Shown piece by piece: positions 58,251-64,000 of a DNA stretch of 64,000 nt. Position numbers and translations under genes: made by a program. Source of the stretch: Triticum aestivum (lineage: Eukaryota; Streptophyta; Magnoliopsida; Poales; Poaceae); NCBI RefSeq assembly GCF_018294505.1, contig NC_057809.1, forward strand, positions 506,875,914 to 506,939,913, in the 5' to 3' direction. How positions within the stretch are numbered: position 1 is the stretch's first letter; every line of letters begins with the position of its first letter. A model generated the notes under the pieces. It saw only the letters and a list, made by a program, of their open reading frames with translations. It searched no databases and was not told the origin of the DNA.

Positions 58251-61200
58251 ATGCCTCGCCCCGTCTTTAAAGACGGCACCGTTGCTAAGGGTGCTTTGGC
58301 TGTCGGCCAAACCCTCCGGCTAGGTGGTTTTCTTATGACCGCCTGTTCGGCTTCTGCGCCGAAGATGACCTCTCGAGCCATCGAAAACAATCTTCATGTC
58401 AGTTCAGAACTCGCCGAGCAGTTAGATCCAATGGAGCTTTCCTCCATAAACGAGCTCTTGGATCACTTCGCCGCCCTGGGAGTCGCTACGGATTATGAAC
58501 AGATTGGGCCTAAAACCGATCTGAGAGAGATTAACTCTCCCTAAGTCACCCACCACGTTGCCGTGGTAGAGGGACAGTGCGGCAACCCTTCGTCTATCTT
58601 AAGGACTCGCTACGTCCGGATTCCCGATCCCTCCAAGCCGGATACCCGCGGAGGGGAGGATATCACTCAAGACCTGAACTTAGAGTCAGGCGACGGGCTG
58701 GATTCATTGGACAACACCCAGGGATCCAAATTTTCGAGTTCAGAAATTCCTCGGCCTCTGAGCCTCAGACGGGGTGAGGCTTCGGATTTAACTCCACCCA
58801 CCCACCCCAACATAAGCGATCTATCCAAAATCAGGCAAGAGCCCGACGAAATAGTACATCATTACTGGGCTAGATTCCTCCTGGTTAAGAACAGGCTAAG
58901 GGACTGCCGCGAGGAAGACGCAATCTTAATCTTCTGCAATAATTGCACGGACAAGGGAATACTCAACGCCATAAGTCGCCGTGATATCACACGCTTCGCT
59001 GACTTGGCGTCCATTGTACAAAAGTATTGTGCGATGGAAAGCGCCTATAAAACCAAAATAAAATTTTGGGACAATCCGGCCCTAAATACAAACCCAGTCC
59101 GAAATAAAAGGGTGCAGCATAACCAGACACCCAGGTCAAATACCAAAAAGCAAAAACCCTCTATAGGGCATGGAACCGTACTGGAAGGATGGCTTAACGG
59201 ACCCTGTAAAATTCACAGTACAGAGGACGCCACACCAACTCACAGCCTTAGAGCATGTTGGATACTCCGGCAGGTGGCCAAAATTGGCGAAAACCTCCTA
59301 ATTCCGGAGGCCACAGAAAGCCACCCCAGAGACACCCATACGGTATTAACAGTCTTCGAGACTTTCGCATCAAATAATATGCGAAAAAGGACACTCCGCA
59401 GCCTTGCCGAAGTCTACCAAGTAGCAACAATAAACCCATGGAGTGACACGGCTATTACCTTTAACGCCAGTGATGAACCTAAATTCCGAACAGCCCGAGC
59501 ACCAGCCGCATTGGTCCTCAGCCCAATAGTGGACGGCTTTCGTCTTACCAAGGTACTCATGGACAGCGGCAGCGGATTGAACCTCATTTACGAGGAAACC
59601 CTTCAAAAAATGGAAATAGACTGGAACCGCATTGAGCGAAGCAGCACAACCTTTAGAGGAATAATCCCCAGTCGGGAAGCGCGCTGTACAGGAAAAATCA
59701 CACTAGATGTGGTGTTCGGCACGCCGGATAATTACAGGTCCGAAGAGATCACGTTCCATGTGGCTCCGTTCAGCAGCGGTTATCACGCTCTGCTAGGGCG
59801 GGAAGCGTTTACAATCTTCCAAGCAATACCCCATTACGGGTACATGAAGCTCAAAATGCCCGGGCCTAACGGGATCATCACTCTCGCTAGTGATCCGGAC
59901 ATAGCACTCCGCGCCGAAAACAAGACAGCCGCACTGGCCCTCGAGGCACTATCCGAAGCCCTAGCGGCTGAGGAACTGACTGCGCTGCGCTCTACGGTGA
60001 ATAGGGACGATGTGGTACTCGACAAAAGATCCAAGTCCACCTCCTTTAAACCGGCGGACGAAATAGTCAAATTCCAAGTCCATCCAACGGACCCAAATAA
60101 AACAGCTTCCATCGGGGCACAGTTAAACCCTGATGTAGACGCCGCACTGCGAGAGTTCCTACGAGAAAACTGGGACATTTTCGCCTGGCACCCTTCAGAC
60201 ATGCCAGGAATCCCACGCAGGCTGGCCGAGCACAGCTTAAATATCCAAACAGGATTCAAACCTGTCAAACAGGCTCTTCGGCGTTTTTCCGAACCTAAGA
60301 GACAGGCTATGGGAGAGGAGCTAGCAAAGCTATTGGAGGCCGGATTCATCAGAGATATAAAACATCCGGACTGGCTAGCAAACCTGGTGATGGTACCAAA
60401 GAAGGACAAATCCTGGCGCCTGTGCGTTGATTTTAAAGACCTTAACAAGGCTTGCCCAAAGGATCCCTTCCCCCTCCCCCGCATCGATCAAATTATCGAC
60501 GCTACCGCAGGACACGATTCATTGTGTTTCCTCGACGCATATTCCGGCTACCATCAAATCAAGATGGCAGAATCTGACCAATCCGCAACGGCATTTATCA
60601 CACCATACGGCCCATTCTGCTTCAACACAATGCCCTTCGGGCTCAAAAACGCCGGCGCAACATATCAGCGCATGATTCAGACATGTCTGGCAAGCCAGAT
60701 CGGCAAAACAGTGGAGGCATATGTAGATGATGTGGTCGTCAAAACAAGACATGTCGAATCTCTAGTAGACGACTTGAGGCTCACATTTGATAACCTCCGA
60801 ACATACGACATCAAGCTCAACCCGGAAAAATGCGTTTTCGGCGTTCCAGCCGGAAAGCTCTTGGGCTTCATTGTATCCGGTAGAGGAATCGAAGCAAATC
60901 CGGCCAAGATCCGAGCTCTGTCGCAACTGGATATCCCAAAGGACCTCAAACAAATACAAAAGTTAACCGGATGCGTGGCGGCTCTAAGCCGCTTTATCTC
61001 CCGCTTGGGAGAAAAGGCCCTACCCCTTTACCGCCTCCTTCGGCGCACCGAACACTTCGAATGGACGGATGCAGCCACGGCCGGACTCGAGGAGATAAAA
61101 GCCATACTTGCAACAAACCCAGTCCTGGCCGCGCCAAATATTGGCGAACCAATGCTATTATACATTGCAGCAACACATCAGGTTGTAAGCGCAGTGCTCG

Positions 61201-62003
61201 TCGTCGAACGAGAAGCGGACGGACACAGATTCCCCCTTCAAAAGCCGGTCTATTATGTGTCCACTGTCCTCACTCCTTGCAAATCACGGTACCCGCATTA
61301 TCAAAAGATCGCGTACGCGGTATTCATGGCATCCCGGAAGCTACGACACTACTTTCAAGAGTGTTCAATAACAGTAGCCTCGGAAGTACCACTTAACGAT
61401 ATTATAAACAACCGTGACGCAACGGGCCGGATTGCAAAATGGGCCATTGAGCTCCTCCCGTTCGACATAACTTATAAGCCACGGCGAGCCATCAAGTCGC
61501 AAGTCTTGGCCGACTTCGTCGCAGAATGGACGGAGGCCGAACTCCCTAAAGAGTACGGCACATATTCAAATTGGATCATGCATTTCGACGGCTCCAAGAT
61601 GTTGGCCGGACTGGGGGCTGGCGTCGTTTTGACGTCCCCCACAGGAGACACAGTTCAATACGTACTCCAGATTATGTACACGGACTCCAACAACGCAGCC
61701 GAATATGAGGCCCTTTTACATGGTCTCCGGATGGCAGTATCCATGGGCATTCAACGCCTAGAGGTGCGCGGGGACTCGAACCTCGCAATATCCCAAATAA
61801 ATGGAGACTTCGATGCCAAGGATCCAAAAATGGCAGCTTACCGCAACGCCGTCCTAAAAATGTCAGCTCGGTTCGAGGGGCTTGAATTTCACCATATAGC
61901 CCGGGAAAATAATCAGGCGGCAGATGTCCTGGCACGCATCGGCGCAAAACGCGATGTAGTCCCCCCAACATCTTCTTGGAAAGGCTGTTCAAGCCATCCG
62001 TAG
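58251..62003 (+). pseudogene. Element E gag-protease-RT-RNase H-archaeal-type RNase H polyprotein, one stop
   Basis: 1,251 codons in one frame from MPRPVFKDGTVAKGALAVG, interrupted only by TAA at 58,542-58,544. Gag core VHHYWARFLLVKNRLRDCRE; knuckle-like CKIHS...RACW near 59,210; protease VLMDSGSGLNLIYEE near codon 435; RT with FLDAYSGYHQIKM and AYVDDVVVKTRH near codon 823. The first RNase H (LLYIAATHQVVSAVLVVE) lacks its catalytic acid. The second has MHFDGSKMLAGLGAGVVL near codon 1,110, NNAAEYEALLHGLRM, VRGDSNLAISQ and NNQAADVLARIG, with all acidic residues. It ends out of frame with integrase (PPTSSWKGCSSHP). Confidence 0.92.
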
Positions 62004-63370
62004 TATGGGAAGGGGAGCCGAACAATAACACCCCGGACCCAACCGCACTGCCCGACACCGAACATTCTGACACAATCGGAGGCTCTGCCAATGAAATAAC
62101 ACCTTCAGCCCACGTAATAATGGCCGTCATCGCCCCGTGGACAGAACCATTCCTCGCCTACCTCACTAGGCAGGAACTCCCCGAGGACCAAAATGAGGCA
62201 CGCTGCATAGTGCGGCGATCCAAAGCCTACAGAGTCCACGAGGGAGAGCTTTATAAGAAAAGCACTACCGGAGTCCTTCAAAGGTGCATCTCCGAAGAGG
62301 AGGGGCGGAACCTCCTGGCTGAAATTCATGCCGGACTGGGCGGTCATCACGCTGCAGCTCGGTCCCTTGTAAGCAAGGCCTTCCGTACAGGCTTTTATTG
62401 GCCGACGGCCCGGGCAGACGCTCAGGACTTAGTCCAACGATGCACCGGTTGCCAGCTCTTTGCAAACCAAAGCCATATGCCACCCACCGCCCTCCGAACT
62501 ATCCCCATTACTTGGCCCTTCGCGGTCTGGGGGCTTGACATGGTTGGACCCCTTAAAGGCGGAACCCACAAGCAAAAATACTTACTGGTCATGGTGGATA
62601 AATTCACCAAATGGATAGAAGCCAAGCCTGTTAAGACGGCCGAATCCGGACCGGTGATAGACTTTATATCCGGGGTCGTACACCGTTACGGCGTTCCCCA
62701 CAGCATCATCACTGATAACGGCACGAACTTCACGGCCGACGAGGTAAAACTCTGGTGCAAAAACATGGGCATCAAGCTCGACTATGCTTCCGTCTATCAC
62801 CCACAAACTAACGGCCAGGTCGAACGTGCAAATGGTCTTATCATGAGCGGCATTAAACCCAGATTAGTGCGGTCCCTCAAGGAATCTAACACGCACTGGG
62901 TAGAGGAGCTCGACTCCGTACTCTGGGGGCTGCGGACCACGCCGAATCGCACCACCGGATACACACCATTCTTTATGGTGTACGGCGCAGAGGCAGTTTT
63001 GCCCTGCGACATAATTCATGACTCACCTCGAGTGCGCATGTACGAAGAAAGAGAAGCCGAGCTCGATCGGCAGGACAGCTTAGACGCATTGGAGGAGGAG
63101 CGTGACGTGGCAAAAGCCCGTTCCGCATTCTATCAACAGCAGGCTCGAAGATACCAAAGCAGAGAAGTACGGGCCAAAAATTACAACGTTGGCGAATTAG
63201 TTCTACGACTACCGGACAAGAAAAAGGACAAACTCAAGCCCAAGTGGGAAGGTCCCTTCATAATTGACCAAGTCCTGACTGGTGGAGCGTACCGCCTGCG
63301 AGATGCATCGGATAACCGACTCGAGCCGAACCCATGGAACGCAGCCCGTCTCCGAAGATTCTATGCCTAG
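61976..63370 (+). pseudogene. Element E integrase, open but in a different frame from RT
   Basis: 464 codons in the -1 frame relative to RT-RNase H. The natural continuation is NIFLERLFKPSVVWEGE. Zinc-binding HAGLGGHHAAARSLVSKAF and QRCTGCQLFANQSHMP; core GLDMVGPLKGGTHKQKYLL, HSIITDNGTNFTADEVKLWC, and SVYHPQTNGQVERANGLIMS (catalytic D, D, E present). C-terminal part GELVLRLPDKKKDKLKPKWE, stop TAG at 63,368. The domain itself looks intact. C shows the same frame break at the same place. Confidence 0.9.
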
Positions 63371-64000
63371 CGCCGGACTCTATGTTCGTCTCCTTCCTCT
63401 GTCCATTTTTTATATATTTTCTGTCTTGCATTTCTCTTCTTCTTCTCTCTCTCTCTTATAGCCCTTAAAGGCTCATAAAGTGACGCGCCATCCGCGCTCA
63501 TTAAACCTGGGGGCTTCTTTAAACAGAAGCTTATTCATACGGGCTTCATGCCCAACACATGCGTCACACTTCCGCATGTACCTTTTATTCACCATTATAT
63601 GCATCGATATGACTTAAGTTTTGGCCAAGCTGGGTTGCCTGGCTCCTGTGCTTACCCCTACGTTCCCGATTGTTCGGCTAGGTGGTAAAGGGAGCACCTC
63701 TGCGATTGTTACTGCCGGGTCAGCCGGACGTGTACCTCAGACTGGGTGAAGCCGAAAGCTAGCGTTCTTAAGGGAATATTCGGTCGGTGAACTAAAGATG
63801 ATCTTTTTATTTTATCTATACGCCCCCAGATGTTTTTCCTGCGTTTCTTTTCGCAGCATGGACATGCACCTTAGGGCATGCCTCCCAGGGAAAGGAACCC
63901 CTAACGGAACTATTCTCCCTGGAAGATGTTTCTTACTAACCATGTAATATAACATAACTAGTCGGGCACTTGTCTGTTCACGCACTAATGACCCCTACGC
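63371..64000 (+). other. Element E 3' non-coding region to window end
   Basis: Matches 53,807-54,450 of element C closely. No gene in the part visible. Confidence 0.65.

Larger units (their letters stand above)
58204..64000 (+). mobile_element. Element E: second internal region of the gypsy array, 3' end outside window
   Basis: PBS, gag-pol and 630 bp of 3' non-coding sequence homologous to C. No second LTR intervenes between C and E. This is the best preserved copy: one stop and one frameshift across gag-integrase. Its antisense gene and 3' LTR are expected beyond 64,000. Confidence 0.9.

Noticed and set aside
45470..62000. Two RNase H domains in the polyproteins as a novelty
   Set aside because: Dual RNase H with an archaeal-type second domain is an established feature of Tat-lineage elements.
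1..64000. tRNA, rRNA, CRISPR or bacterial-type operon features
   Set aside because: None found; the sequence is typical plant nuclear DNA.

Overview
The window is intergenic and genic DNA from a large-genome grass, almost certainly Triticeae (wheat, Aegilops or barley type). The evidence is a BARE-1/WIS/Angela-type copia element, a Sabrina-like Athila-lineage LTR, and several Tat-lineage Ty3/gypsy elements nested in one another. Only one convincing host gene is present: a two-exon gene on the minus strand (27,565-30,206) for a family GT92 glycosyltransferase of the beta-1,4-galactan synthase (GALS) kind, with a predicted protein of 599 residues.

Layout. 1-5,990: 3' part of a Sabrina-like gypsy element (A) inserted in the left LTR of an Angela-like copia element. 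5,991-23,040: that copia element, on the minus strand, with its right-hand (5') LTR split at 12,341 by gypsy element B (12,342-21,435, minus; TSD ACGCG/ACGTG). 23,041-34,637: the gene island, holding two copies of an unidentified 0.6-kb repeat, a GC-rich palindromic repeat, two small Mutator-like foldback elements with 9-bp target duplications, the GALS-like gene and some coding remnants. 34,638-64,000: a scrap of Sabrina-like LTR, then a tandem array LTR-internal(C)-LTR-internal(E) of a Tat-lineage gypsy family. A third gypsy element, D (40,252-53,763, TSD GAACC), sits within the last codons of C's integrase. E runs out of the window.

How the parts relate. A, B, C, D and the copia element are all broken by stops and frameshifts. 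E is the best preserved: one stop and one frameshift from gag through integrase. B shares its LTR and primer-binding site with C/E but lacks reverse transcriptase and integrase, so it looks like a non-autonomous partner. Counted by eye, LTR divergence is about 5% for Angela, 4% for B, 10% between the two LTRs flanking C, and under 3% for D. The Angela, B and D values agree with the nesting order.

Most notable observation: B, C and D each carry, between the end of their coding region and the 3' LTR, a multi-exon gene in the opposite orientation. Each has its own TATA-type promoter at the 3'-LTR side, an N-terminal domain alignable among all three, an acidic/proline-rich middle, a coiled coil and a helical C-terminal region. 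In D this gene also has a non-coding first exon with a clean splice donor and a duplicated TGACGTC-containing upstream motif. Extra and antisense ORFs are known from Tat-lineage elements (for example Grande), so the class is not new. Conservation of the whole gene architecture in three distinct elements of one locus, including one that has lost its polymerase, is the strongest lead here.
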